Positions 36,911 through 45,479 of a stretch of 64,000 nt of DNA are shown in pieces. Under the pieces are notes generated by a model. It was not told where the DNA came from. It was given only the letters and a program-made list of their open reading frames with translations, and ran no database searches. Made by a program: the position numbers and the translations under genes. Origin of the DNA: JAEUIA01 sp034440255 (lineage in GTDB: Bacteria; Planctomycetota; UBA1135; GCA-002686595); assembly GCA_034440255.1 (NCBI GenBank), contig JAWXBU010000160.1, positions 27,508-91,507 of the forward strand. Reading direction: 5' to 3'. Positions within the stretch are counted from its first letter, which is position 1; the number at the start of each line of letters is the position of its first letter.

Positions 36911-37320
36911 AACCCAACGAACCCGCGCTCCCGTCCGGCTATCCGATCGACAGAATGCCCTCGATCCGGCGCTTGATGATGCCGCGCGACACGAATGCGC
37001 TCGGCACGATCTTCGGGGGCGTGATCCTGTCCGAGATCGACCTCGCGGCTGCGATCGAAGCGCACAAACATCATCCGGCGAAGATCGTCACCGTCGCGAT
37101 GGACAAGATCGAGTTCAAGCAACCGGTGTTCGTCGGCGATCTCGTGTCGTTCTTCACCGAGACGACGCGCATCGGCCGCACTTCGATCACCGCGCACGTG
37201 TCCGTGTGGGCGCAGCGCAAGTTCGGCGGTGGCACGTTCGTGCACGTGACCGAAGCGCACGTGACCATGGTCGCAGTGGACGACGAATTCCGTCCGACGC
37301 CGATCCTGCGCCCTCAGTAG
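36907..37320 (+). CDS. Acyl-CoA thioesterase, hotdog fold (YciA-like)
   Basis: 137 residues, single hotdog domain. MMPRDTNALGTIFGGVILSE matches the YciA/BACH-type active-site segment, with the catalytic Asp in SEIDLAAAIEA; DKIEFKQPVFVGDLVSF is the second conserved block. Hydrolyses acyl-CoA to free acid and CoA; chain-length preference unknown. Translationally coupled to the hydrolase upstream (ATGA). Its TAG overlaps the stop of the convergent methyltransferase by 7 bp. Confidence 0.88.
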   Translation: MKPNEPALPSGYPIDRMPSIRRLMMPRDTNALGTIFGGVILSEIDLAAAIEAHKHHPAKIVTVAMDKIEFKQPVFVGDLVSFFTETTRIGRTSITAHVSVWAQRKFGGGTFVHVTEAHVTMVAVDDEFRPTPILRPQ

Positions 37321-37874
37321 ACGAACGGCACGAAGCGTTTCGTGCGCGAGCGATACGTTTCGTACGCGGCGCCGAACGCGCTCACGAGCGCCGTTTCTTC
37401 GATGCGGACGCGGTGCACCAGTGCCAGCGCCAATGGCGTGAGCAAGGCGACGATCGCGGTGTAATTCTCGAACGTCAGCGACCAGCCGACGAACATCGCG
37501 AAGAGTCCCGTGTAGGCCGGATGTCGCACGACGCGGTAGAGGCCGGTTTGCACCAACTCGTGACCTTCTCGAATCGCGACGTCGACCGTGAAGAATCGAC
37601 CGAGCGCGACGACGGCGCAGATGCGCAACGCGAAACCGGCGGCGAGGATCGCGACTGCGACCACGCGACCCAGCTCGCCGAGTGTGAACTCGGGCCCGAA
37701 GCGTGCCCAGCTCAGAGCTCGCGCGACGATGACGCCCGCGAGGATCGACAACCACAGCGTGCGCAAGGATCGACCATCGTGAATGCGGTCGCGTGCTCGA
37801 TCGGAGCGCTTGCGATCGAAGAAGATCAGCTCGACGACGAGTATCGCGATCCCGACGACGTCGACGAGTTGCAT
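37314..37874 (-). CDS. Isoprenylcysteine carboxyl methyltransferase (ICMT) family protein
   Basis: 186-residue integral membrane methyltransferase of the ICMT/PEMT type. Hydrophobic segments at the N-terminus (VVGIAILVVELIFF) and mid-protein precede the family core GLYRVVRHPAYTGLFAMF, and the C-terminal motif RIEETALVSAFGAAYETYRS ends TKRFVPFVY, which binds AdoMet. Bacterial members methylate unknown lipids or small molecules. Lies 5 bp downstream of the ABC ATPase gene, same strand. Confidence 0.85.
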   Translation of the reverse strand: MQLVDVVGIAILVVELIFFDRKRSDRARDRIHDGRSLRTLWLSILAGVIVARALSWARFGPEFTLGELGRVVAVAILAAGFALRICAVVALGRFFTVDVAIREGHELVQTGLYRVVRHPAYTGLFAMFVGWSLTFENYTAIVALLTPLALALVHRVRIEETALVSAFGAAYETYRSRTKRFVPFVY

Positions 37875-37879
37875 GTCGT

Positions 37880-38641
37880 TCAGCCGAGTATCCGTGCCGC
37901 GCCGAGCTTCGGATCGACTGCGTTCGTCATCGCTCCGAACACTTGCTCGAGCGTCCCGTCACGGCCCGCGATCGAGCGCAGTTCGTCGAGCGATCCGACT
38001 CCGAGCAGCTTGCCCTCGTGCAGCACGGCGACGCGGTCGCACACGCGCTCGGCGACGTCGAGCAAATGCGACGTGTACAACACCGAACCGCCGCGGTCAG
38101 CCCACGCGCGCAAGACTTCCTTGAACACAGCCGTCGTCGGCGCGTCGAGCCCGTTCAACGGTTCGTCGAGGATCAGCAGCTTCGGCCGCGGCAGAATCGC
38201 GCACGCGAGCGCCGTTTTTTGGCGCATGCCGCGCGAAAAACCGCCGACGGGATCGTTCGCGCGATCGGCCAGTTCGAGTGCTTCCAACAAGCGCATGGTC
38301 TCGCTCGCGATGCGCGCTTCGTCGACGCCGTGCAGTCTTCCGACCAACGCCAAGTGCTGCTTCGGACTCAGATTCGCGTAGAGCGGAGCGCCGTCCGGCA
38401 CGAACGAGAATTGCCTACGCGCCGCGAGTGGATCCGCAGCGACGTCGCGGCCGTCGATCGTCACCGATCCCGCAGTCGGTTCGAGCAGGCCGCACAGAAT
38501 GCGCAGCGCCGTCGTTTTGCCCGCGCCGTTCGAACCCAGCAGGCCGAACACCTCGCCCGCGCGCACGTCGAGGTCGAGCGGTGCGAGCGCGACCAGTGCG
38601 TCGAAATGGCGTGAGACCCCGTGGAAGCGAACCAAACTCAT
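37880..38641 (-). CDS. ABC transporter ATP-binding protein (CcmA/NatA type)
   Basis: 253-residue nucleotide-binding subunit. Walker A GLLGSNGAGKTTALR, Q-loop FSFVPDGAPLYANLS, signature GGFSRGMRQKTALA, Walker B LLILDEPLNGLDAP and switch His (YTSHLLDV) are all intact. The subfamily serves ABC-2 type exporters, which fits the permease at 34786-36246; the ICMT-like gene and two divergent genes separate them. ATG at 38641 directly follows a repeat-rich intergenic stretch. Confidence 0.9.
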   Translation of the reverse strand: MSLVRFHGVSRHFDALVALAPLDLDVRAGEVFGLLGSNGAGKTTALRILCGLLEPTAGSVTIDGRDVAADPLAARRQFSFVPDGAPLYANLSPKQHLALVGRLHGVDEARIASETMRLLEALELADRANDPVGGFSRGMRQKTALACAILPRPKLLILDEPLNGLDAPTTAVFKEVLRAWADRGGSVLYTSHLLDVAERVCDRVAVLHEGKLLGVGSLDELRSIAGRDGTLEQVFGAMTNAVDPKLGAARILG

Positions 38642-38666
38642 GGGGAGGGGAGCTTACTGTCGTGCG

Positions 38667-38686
38667 GTGTCAGGCTCGACTCCGCC
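38667..38686 (+). repeat. Partial copy of the long-hairpin repeat
   Basis: These 20 bases (GTGTCAGGCTCGACTCCGCC) recur at 38715-38734 with one change (T to C), 48 bp downstream, inside the left arm of the large hairpin. It looks like a truncated extra unit of the same element. Confidence 0.75.
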
Positions 38687-38697
38687 AAGCACGTCGT

Positions 38698-38823
38698 CGC
38701 GGATGGACCGTACTGTGCCAGGCTCGACTCCGCCCAACTCGTCGGCGTAGAACTGCGCGTGTTGCGCGGCTCTACGCCGACGAGTTGGGCGGAGTCGTGC
38801 CTGGCAGTCCGGTCCATCCGCGA
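38698..38823. repeat. 126-bp near-perfect inverted repeat (long hairpin)
   Basis: The left arm (38698-38752) and right arm (38769-38823) are reverse complements over about 55 bp with only a few mismatches, both ending in CGCGGATGGACCG. The centre (TGCGCG-TGTT-GCGCGG) pairs further, leaving a tiny loop. In RNA or single-stranded DNA this would fold into one hairpin of about 60 pairs. It lies between the start of the ABC ATPase gene and the end of the radical-SAM-like gene, and has no poly-T tail, so it is not a simple terminator. It resembles a REP/MITE-type element. Confidence 0.85.
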
Positions 38824-38855
38824 AGACGCGACCGCATACCCGGCACTGCATCGAA

Positions 38856-39620
38856 TCAGGTCAGCAGCGATTCGCTCTGCACGACCGCGGCCGGAATGCC
38901 GGTCTTCTCGGTCAGATCTTCGGCGATCTCGGCCAGGCGCGATTTCGGCGCGGTCTTGCCCTTCTTCGCCGCCGACTTGGCGTCCGGATTCAAGATCGCG
39001 ACTTCGCGCGGCTTGAGCTCGCCGATCTTCTTGATCCAGGCCTTCACTTCCGCCTCGGTCGAGTTGTCCACCTCGCCGCGCAAGAAGCGGGCTTGGATGA
39101 TCAGGTGCTCGACGTGGCCGAGGTTGTCCAAGTATGTGGCGAATTCAGAGCTCTTACGCCCTGTCATCGCGGCAAACGTCTTGGCGGTGCCCCACTCCAT
39201 GCGCAGAAAGACGCGGTCGTAGATGCCGAGCACGTGACGGAGCAGGGCGTCGTCCAACTTCGGTGCATCGAGGATCAGGCTGAGCTTGGCCTTGTTGAAC
39301 CACTTGTTGCGCAAGTCGCGCAGGTTCTCGGTGATCTCGCGGAAGTCCGGGTGGACGGTCGGATCGGCTTTCGAACCGTAGACCGCGATCGACTCGATCT
39401 TCTCGCCGGCCTTCGAGATGCGGATGATGTGCCGAGCGGCCGTCGTGACCACGACGGAAGCGCGCGGCATGCGGTTCTCGCGGCTGACAGCCAAGGCCAT
39501 GTCCATCGATCCGAGGTCGACTCCGAGGGTCGCGCCCAGACGCTCGCTCTTCAGGGGCCCCGAGAAGATGGGGCAGTCGGTGACTGCGGTGACGGGGGTC
39601 GGAGTGACGATTTCGGCCAT
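38856..39620 (-). CDS. Radical-SAM-like protein lacking the iron-sulfur cysteines
   Basis: 254 residues. The C-terminal two-thirds match the COG0731-type radical SAM barrel: a GSGxPT-like strand (VYGSKADPTVHPDFREI), ENLRDLRNKWFNKAKLSLIL, FLRMEWGTAKTFAAMTGR, ARFLRGEVDNSTEAEVKAW and LKPREVAILNPDA. The N-terminus also fits (GPLKSERLGATLGVDL, where relatives have GPVPSRRLGxSLGxDL). Relatives then carry CxxxCxxC, but here the segment is MDMALAVSRENRM with no cysteine, so a [4Fe-4S]-AdoMet centre cannot form in the usual way. Probably a non-catalytic or repurposed paralogue. The family assignment is by eye. Confidence 0.65.
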   Translation of the reverse strand: MAEIVTPTPVTAVTDCPIFSGPLKSERLGATLGVDLGSMDMALAVSRENRMPRASVVVTTAARHIIRISKAGEKIESIAVYGSKADPTVHPDFREITENLRDLRNKWFNKAKLSLILDAPKLDDALLRHVLGIYDRVFLRMEWGTAKTFAAMTGRKSSEFATYLDNLGHVEHLIIQARFLRGEVDNSTEAEVKAWIKKIGELKPREVAILNPDAKSAAKKGKTAPKSRLAEIAEDLTEKTGIPAAVVQSESLLT

Positions 39621-39809
39621 GGTCGATTTCCAAAGGGCCGCGCGATCGGCGGCCTAAGTGAGGCAAGAGCGCCATGATAAGGCCGGAGGCCGTTCCTTCA
39701 AAGCGCAGCGTTCGGGAATGCGCCTCGGAATGGTGCCGGGCGCCGCGCACCGGCATGGGTAGGCTCCAAGAGCATCACCGAATCGAGCGCGACGCCTGTC
39801 TGTCGCCGT

Positions 39810-40124
39810 TCAGTCATCCGGATTGGGTGGCGTGACTGCGGGCACCCCACGGCACAGGCCCAAGAAAGCCCAGGCCGAGAGCGAGCCGGCGACCACGACA
39901 CGGACCGGATGTTGTGCCCATCGACGGGCCAAACGCAGGACGAGCGGCTCATCGAGGTGTGTTGCGATCGTCGCGTCGACGGCTGCGCACGCGAGCCAAA
40001 GTCCAACGCCGCACGCGAGCGCGCAGTGATTGCGCAGCGATCGCGTCGGCCGCGCAGCGTGAGTGAGATAGCGGTCTGCTGCTCGCGCGCTCGAAGCGCT
40101 CGTCGGTTGTTCACTCGGTTCCAT
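39810..40124 (-). CDS. Hypothetical small membrane protein
   Basis: 104 residues, not recognised. A polar N-terminus (MEPSEQPTSASSARAADRYL) precedes two hydrophobic segments (CALACGVGLWLACAAVDATI and VVVAGSLSAWAFLGLCRGVP), so a two-helix membrane protein is plausible. It is isolated, and frames on the other strand are also open, so it could be spurious. Confidence 0.4.
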   Translation of the reverse strand: MEPSEQPTSASSARAADRYLTHAARPTRSLRNHCALACGVGLWLACAAVDATIATHLDEPLVLRLARRWAQHPVRVVVAGSLSAWAFLGLCRGVPAVTPPNPDD

Positions 40125-40316
40125 CCACGAGTACAGACGAACGGTAGCGCGCTCAGTTGCAGTTCTAGGAACGAAAAAAAAATCGACCGAACTGTCGCGA
40201 ACGCAAGCCCCGGATTCCCACCGCGTTGCTAACGTGGCGCCGCTCTGTGTGCGTCCGCATATTTCGTGCGGCGCCGAAAAATTCGACTTTCAGAAACTCC
40301 ACTTCGAGGTCCCCCC

Positions 40317-42425
40317 ATGTCTCGATCGACCGTTGTCCTGACGCTAACAGGTTCATTCGTCGCTCTCGGAACGCTCGCTTGGCTCTCCACTGCTGGGTAC
40401 TCCCCAGGAGATCGAGTCCTCGCGAAACAGAAATCGGGTCCGCTTGCCGTCATCGGCAATCCGGAGAAAGTAAAACGCGCCTACCAAGCTTGGCGCACTG
40501 AGTTCGAGGCGACGTCCGCGCCGCGCATCGACCTAGGACTCGCGTGGTCGCGAGGCTTGTCCACGCAGTACTCGACGATCGTCGGCAGCGCCGCGTTCCA
40601 CTTGGACACGGGTGCCATCAACGTCCGACTCGAGAACGCGCCGGAAGGTGAGGGTTACGACGTGTGGCTCACGAGCCGCACTCCGGAAAGCAAGAACGTC
40701 GGTATCGAAGCAGCCGACCGTTTCACGCGCCTCGGCACGATCACCGGCGCTGGTTATGCCGATGCCAGGCTCGACGTGAACGTGACGGATATCTCGCAAG
40801 ACGTGCTCGACCTCGACCTCGTCGTCGTCACGCACGCCGGCAAGACGCCGCTCGACGAAGCGCTCCTGCTCGGAATGCCGACCTTGTTCGAGCGCGTGTG
40901 GACGCGTGAGCGCGCGGGCGATGCCACTCCGACTGCGATGTCGAGCGGCATGAGCCTCGCACTGATTCAGAGCTTCACGCCGCCGCTCCCTGGTTCGACG
41001 CCCGATTTCGAGCTGCTCGTCACCGAGGGCGAAGTGCTCTTCTTCGAGAAGAAGTTCGAAGGCAACGGTCGCACGTGCGGAACGTGCCACCCGGCCGAGA
41101 ACAATCTCACGCTCGATCCGACTTTGATCCAGCAGATGCACGATGCCGACCCGATGAACCCGCTGTTCGTCGCAGAATTCGATCCGAATCTCATGGAGAG
41201 TTTGAACGGCGGGCAGCGCTTCGAGATCCCGCACCTGATGCTGAAGCAGGGCCTGATCCTGGAGAACGTCGACGGCTTCGGCGATCTGAAGAAGCGCTTC
41301 GTGATGCGAGCGATCAGCCACGTGTTCGCGCAATCGGTTTCGATCAAGCGCCCGGTCGGCGGCGTCAATCCGCCGAAGCAACGCACGGGTTGGGGCGGTG
41401 ACGGAGCTCCCGTAGCCGGTACGTTGCGCGACTTCGCCATCGGTGCAGTCACGCAGCACTTCACGCGGTCGTTCGGACGTCAGAACGGCGTCGACTTCGT
41501 GCTGCCGAACGATCAAGAACTCGACGCGCTGGAAGCGTTCCAGTTGAGCCTGGGTCGGGACGCGGATCCGAACATCACCGGCCTCACGTTCAACGATCCT
41601 TCGGCCCAAGAAGCTGTCAGCCTGTTCCAAGGCCGTTGCGACCGCTGCCACACGGACGCGGGCGCGAACTCGTTCTTCAACTTCGACGGCAACACGTTCC
41701 AGTTCGACCCGAACTTGGCCAACGGCAACTTCAACACGAACGTAGAACGGCGTCTGCAAGGCCTCATCGGCGGCCCGATCGACGACCGCCCCTTCGACGG
41801 CGGCCTCGGTGTGATCCCGGTCGATCCGGTTCCGCCGAATCCGAACGACATCACTCCGAACTTCGACGGCAGCTTCGGCGACAAGACCTTCAACACGCCG
41901 AGCATCGTGGAAGCCGCGGATACGACTCCGAGTTTCCACAACAACTTGACGGCTCTCACCGACGCTTACACGAGCACGATCGAGGACGCGATCCGGTTCT
42001 ACGCATCGGATGAGTTCGTGAACTCGACCGGAGCGCAGGTCACGGGCACGCTCGCAGACCAAGGACTTCCGGGCACGATCGACAGCCGTGTCAAGATTCT
42101 CGGACGGCTGATGCGTTCGATCAACGCACTCGAAAACGCACGTTCTGCGAGGGCTTTCGCAGCTCGCGCCCAGTTCCTCGGCAATCTGGGTGCCGACGAG
42201 TTCTTGATCCAGCGTGCGCTGCAAGTCGCGCACGCGGACTGCGGCGATGGTCGCGACGTTCAGAGCGAAATTAGCATGAACGACGTGTCGGTCGACCATT
42301 TCCAGCAAGCGATGGACCTCATCCAACAAGCGCAAGACTCGGGTCTCCCGTGGTCGACCCGATCGGCGTTGATCGACGATGCCCTGATTCAGATCGACAG
42401 CGCACGCAGCAACTGCGCGACCTGA
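40317..42425 (+). CDS. Secreted di-haem cytochrome (cytochrome c peroxidase-like)
   Basis: 702-residue exported protein. The signal segment is VVLTLTGSFVALGTLAWLS. Two haem c attachment motifs are visible: CGTCH near residues 254-258, and CDRCH near 441-445 within VSLFQGRCDRCHTDAG. The layout fits the di-haem cytochrome c peroxidase/MauG-like group. About 200 N-terminal residues before the first haem are extra and lack a recognised motif. GAGG lies a few bases before the ATG at 40317, and a strong terminator follows. The upstream 190 bp contain an A9 tract but no promoter that I can call. Likely periplasmic electron transfer or peroxide reduction; MauG-like cofactor chemistry is an alternative. 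Confidence 0.82.
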   Translation: MSRSTVVLTLTGSFVALGTLAWLSTAGYSPGDRVLAKQKSGPLAVIGNPEKVKRAYQAWRTEFEATSAPRIDLGLAWSRGLSTQYSTIVGSAAFHLDTGAINVRLENAPEGEGYDVWLTSRTPESKNVGIEAADRFTRLGTITGAGYADARLDVNVTDISQDVLDLDLVVVTHAGKTPLDEALLLGMPTLFERVWTRERAGDATPTAMSSGMSLALIQSFTPPLPGSTPDFELLVTEGEVLFFEKKFEGNGRTCGTCHPAENNLTLDPTLIQQMHDADPMNPLFVAEFDPNLMESLNGGQRFEIPHLMLKQGLILENVDGFGDLKKRFVMRAISHVFAQSVSIKRPVGGVNPPKQRTGWGGDGAPVAGTLRDFAIGAVTQHFTRSFGRQNGVDFVLPNDQELDALEAFQLSLGRDADPNITGLTFNDPSAQEAVSLFQGRCDRCHTDAGANSFFNFDGNTFQFDPNLANGNFNTNVERRLQGLIGGPIDDRPFDGGLGVIPVDPVPPNPNDITPNFDGSFGDKTFNTPSIVEAADTTPSFHNNLTALTDAYTSTIEDAIRFYASDEFVNSTGAQVTGTLADQGLPGTIDSRVKILGRLMRSINALENARSARAFAARAQFLGNLGADEFLIQRALQVAHADCGDGRDVQSEISMNDVSVDHFQQAMDLIQQAQDSGLPWSTRSALIDDALIQIDSARSNCAT

Positions 42426-42448
42426 GTTCGGTCGCATCCTGCAGGTTC

Positions 42449-42488
42449 GGCGCCCTCGCTCGTTTGTCGAGCGGGGGCGCCTTTCTTT
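42449..42488 (+). terminator. Rho-independent terminator of the cytochrome gene
   Basis: A 14-pair stem (GGCGCCCTCGCTCG / CGAGCGGGGGCGCC, one G-T pair) with loop TTTGT at 42449-42481, followed by TTTCTTT. It starts 24 bp after the cytochrome stop codon. Confidence 0.9.
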
Positions 42489-42540
42489 GTGCTCGGGATC
42501 ACGTTTCACGCTCACCGAGACGAGATAGGCTGAACGCATC

Positions 42541-43596
42541 ATGATCACTGCAGTGCTCTTCCTCTTGTCCGTCGCGAGCAACGCGCCGCCCGCCGCCGAA
42601 CCCGCTCCCGTCGTCGCGCCGCGCATTGCCGAGACGCGCATCTACAAGATTCGACAGACAGTTGCTCTCGCCGACGTTCCGGCGACCGCGAAGGAAGTAC
42701 GTCTGTGGGTACCGATCCCGACGGACGGTGCTTGGCAACACGTGCTCGATCGCCGCGTCGTCGAAGCACCTGCAGGTTGGAAGTTCGAGAAGCAACCGGT
42801 GAGCGACGCCGAGATGGTCGTCGCAACTGCGCAGGCGGGGGCAGCGATCCAAGTCGTCGTCGAGACGAACGCCATGCGTCAGTCTCCGGTTTTCGACATG
42901 ACGAGCTCGGGCGGGGGCGAGCTCCAACCGGAGCTTTTCGCCGAAGAACTGCGCCGTGACTCGCCGCTCATGGCCGTCGATCCGAGCGTGCTCGATTTCG
43001 CCAAGCATGCCTGCGCCGACGTCACCGATCCGCGCGAGAAGGTGCTGCGCTTGCTCGACGCCGTCGCCGATCAGGCCGATCACTATTCGAAGGACGCGAC
43101 GAAGCCGAATTGCGGACGCGGCGCGGACGAGGACTGCCTCACGAACGGCGGCGGCTGCTGCACCGACTTGCACGCGCTCTTCATCGCAGCTGCGCGCAGC
43201 CAAGGTGTCCCGGCGCGCCTCGAGTACGGCTAGCGCTTGAACGCGAAGAAGGAAAACACCGACTACGATCCGAGCTACCGCTGCTGGGTCGAGTTCTACC
43301 TGCCGGGCGCCGGTTGGGTTCCGACCGACATCGTGGTCGCCGCCGCCGGCGAGAAAGATGCGCGAGCGCAGAACTACGGCACGCTCGACGCGCGTCGCGT
43401 GTGGCTGTGGCAAGGTCGCGGGCTCGAACTCGTGCCGCGCCAAGCAGCCGCGCCGATTCAGACGATGTCGTGCGGATGGGCCGAGATCGACGGTGTTCCC
43501 GTCGACGTCTTGCCGGCCGCCGATGGCAAGCCTTCGAAGCTCAGTCGTTCGATTCGCTTCGAAGATTTGACGCCGAAAGAAGCGGTCTCGAAGTAG
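42541..43596 (+). pseudogene. Transglutaminase-like protein interrupted by an amber codon
   Basis: Secreted transglutaminase-core (PF01841-type) protein of about 351 codons. A signal peptide (ITAVLFLLSVASNAPPA) is followed by a proline-rich linker and an Ig-like region. The catalytic Cys is in GGCCTDLHALFIAAARSQGV. The frame hits TAG at 43231-43233 after ARLEYG, then resumes in the same frame with RLNAKKENTDYDPSYRCWVE and FYLPGAGWVPTDIVVA to the true end. The expected catalytic His before CW reads Arg (YRCW; CGC, one base from CAC), though some relatives may naturally differ there. Both changes together favour a dead gene. Amber read-through or a sequencing error is the alternative. Confidence 0.75.
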
Positions 43597-43676
43597 CTTT
43601 CATCGAGCCGTCTTCCGTTGCGAAGATCCTGAGCCAGACTCAGTACCTCCGCAACGGAAGGCGGCCGAGCTTCCGC

Positions 43677-44951
43677 TCAGCGCAACGTGATCGGCGCCGA
43701 CGGCGAGAGCGAAATGCCGACGGCGATCGACGACGTTTCGGCCTGCGCGTTCGCGAGGAATCCGCGCGGCAGGTAGCTCGGCAGGATGATAGTCAGGCTC
43801 ACTTGACCCGACGGCGGAATGACGCCGAGACTGAACGAGCGAATCGAAATCGTCAGTCGATCTTCGACGACGAAGGCGACGTCTGCGATCGCCAAAACGC
43901 GGCCGAAATCGAGCTTCGCGGTCGCGCCCGGTTGACCCGTGACCATGTACGTCGCGAGCGAACCCGGCGTCAACGGGCCCGACACGCTGAGCGTCGGATC
44001 TGCGGGCGAAGGAATGTTGTGGGGCCCGATGATCGAGAGCACGGGCGAGCCGCCGCACGCGCTGCGCGGCGCTTCACCAGCGACGGCGATCCCCGAGAGG
44101 CGCGCCGCGCCGTTCGCGTGGATCACGATGCCGTTGCCCGGCAATCCGTCGTACGGACAATCGAATCCGAGTCCGGCCGTGCCGCCTTTCACGAGCGACG
44201 CGCTCGTCCCCGTGAGCAGCATGTTCGCGCTCGCCCCAACGCGAATTCCAGAGCCACCGTTCGCGGCGATCAAGCAACCGCAGACATTCACGGCCGGCAA
44301 ATTTCCGCCGCTGCCGCCGCGCGCATCGGTACGCGAGACGTGCAAATCGGAGCCGCTGTTCACGACGATTCCGTCGCCGCCCTTCTCGGGTGCTGCGGAA
44401 AAATTCACCACGTGATGCGACCGACCGCCTCCGCCGACGAAGCGACATCCGGCGACTTCGACGCGTGACGACGTGATCGCGAGCCCAGCGATTCCGCGAT
44501 CGATTCCGTCGACGTCGACATTGCGCAAGCGCACGTCGCTCGCCGATTGAATCGTGACGAGCGCAACTTGTCCGAGTGCGTACGCACCCGGACGCGCGAC
44601 CACGTCCTCGAGCAACACACCGCCGCTCGACGCGTCGACGTACACCGCTTGCACGGTGAGTCCGACGAGTGCCGCGTGACCGAGCGGCGCATTGTTGGCG
44701 ATGTGAATGTCGCCGACGACGAATGCGCCCGTTTCACCGAGCACGACGGCGGAAGTGGCGAGCGTGAACCCGCCGTAGTTTCCGGCGCGCACGATGAACA
44801 CGTCGCCACTCGCGGCGATGCTCATCCCGGCCGAGATGGAATTGAAATCGACTCCCGGACCGGACGTATCGTCGACGATCCACGTTGTGGCGTGGGCCGA
44901 CGTTGCGAGCAGCGAGAGCGATGCGAACAGGGAAGAAACGCATAGCTTCAT
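43677..44951 (-). CDS. Secreted parallel beta-helix protein
   Basis: 424 residues with a signal peptide (LFASLSLLATSAHA) followed by TTWIVDDTSGPGVDFNSISA, the usual opening of planctomycete secreted beta-helix proteins. The middle is made of short repeated turns (ALVGLTVQAVYVD, GVLLEDVVARPGAY, VRLRNVDVDGIDRG, SRVEVAGCRFVGGGG) typical of right-handed beta helices. The C-terminal 110 residues are a separate Ig/beta-sandwich-like domain (PGSLATYMVTGQPGATAKLD). No catalytic motif; probably a surface or extracellular matrix protein. Function unknown. Confidence 0.75.
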   Translation of the reverse strand: MKLCVSSLFASLSLLATSAHATTWIVDDTSGPGVDFNSISAGMSIAASGDVFIVRAGNYGGFTLATSAVVLGETGAFVVGDIHIANNAPLGHAALVGLTVQAVYVDASSGGVLLEDVVARPGAYALGQVALVTIQSASDVRLRNVDVDGIDRGIAGLAITSSRVEVAGCRFVGGGGRSHHVVNFSAAPEKGGDGIVVNSGSDLHVSRTDARGGSGGNLPAVNVCGCLIAANGGSGIRVGASANMLLTGTSASLVKGGTAGLGFDCPYDGLPGNGIVIHANGAARLSGIAVAGEAPRSACGGSPVLSIIGPHNIPSPADPTLSVSGPLTPGSLATYMVTGQPGATAKLDFGRVLAIADVAFVVEDRLTISIRSFSLGVIPPSGQVSLTIILPSYLPRGFLANAQAETSSIAVGISLSPSAPITLR

Positions 44952-45065
44952 TTGGAACTCTCCTTCGTGCTCTCGATCCTACTCCCGCCGGATCGAAACG
45001 GGGCAAGAACAGAAAGCACTCGCAAGGCGTTGCCGCGCATGTCGCCGATACGTAATTGCATTGGC

Positions 45066-45109
45066 ACAAAAGAGCGCGAGCCGCTCGGAGTGGCTCCGAA
45101 CGGCTCGCG
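45066..45109 (-). terminator. groEL-type terminator after the distal groEL fragment
   Basis: Stem CGCGAGCCGCTCGGAG / CTCCGAACGGCTCGCG (16 pairs, one G-T) with a 3-base loop at 45075-45109, followed on the minus strand by CTTTTGTG. The stem is nearly identical to the one after full-length groEL at 48880-48913, so the downstream flank was duplicated together with the gene end. Confidence 0.85.
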
Positions 45110-45126
45110 ATTCGATTCTGGACCGA

Positions 45127-45476
45127 TCAGTGTCCGTGGCCGTGCCCTCCGCCCGCGACTCCTTTTCCTTCTCGGGGAGATCCGAGACGAGCGTGTCGGT
45201 CGTGAGCAGCAAGTTCGCGACGGAAGCGGCATTTTGCAGCGCCGTGCGGACGACCTTCGTCGGGTCGATGACGCCCGACTTGACGAGGTCTTCGTACGTT
45301 TCGGTGGCGGCGTTGTAGCCCCAGTTCTTGTTCCCGCGCACGTTCTGCACGACGACAGCGCCGTCTCGTCCGGCGTTCGTTGCGATCTGACGCATCGACG
45401 ATTCAATGGCGCGACGCACGATCATCGCGCCGACCTTCTCGTCACCTTCGAGCTCGAGGTCTTCGATGGCGCGGAT
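45127..45476 (-). pseudogene. groEL 3' fragment (distal copy), frameshifted
   Basis: Corresponds to about residues 425-539 of GroEL: AIEDLELEGDEKVGAMIVRR, RDGAVVVQNVRGN, YEDLVKSGVIDPTKVV and LTTDTLVSDLPEKEKE. Compared with the full gene it lacks two codons in the NKNKNWG stretch. It is shifted by one base just before the tail; reading past the shift restores VAGGGHGHGH and a TGA at 45127. The 5' junction is abrupt at about 45476, where groEL text stops and an AT-richer palindrome begins. No start codon or apical domain, so no chaperonin can be made. Confidence 0.88.
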
Positions 45477-45479
45477 ACC

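Noticed and set aside
37326..37343. GCACGAA/TTCGTGC hairpin as a bidirectional terminator
   Set aside because: It lies inside the coding end of the ICMT-like gene, has only 7 pairs and no T-run.
40533..42641. A 702-codon open frame on the minus strand opposite the cytochrome gene
   Set aside because: It mirrors the cytochrome gene, is Arg/Glu/Val-rich as expected for an antisense shadow in GC-rich DNA, and shows no domain.
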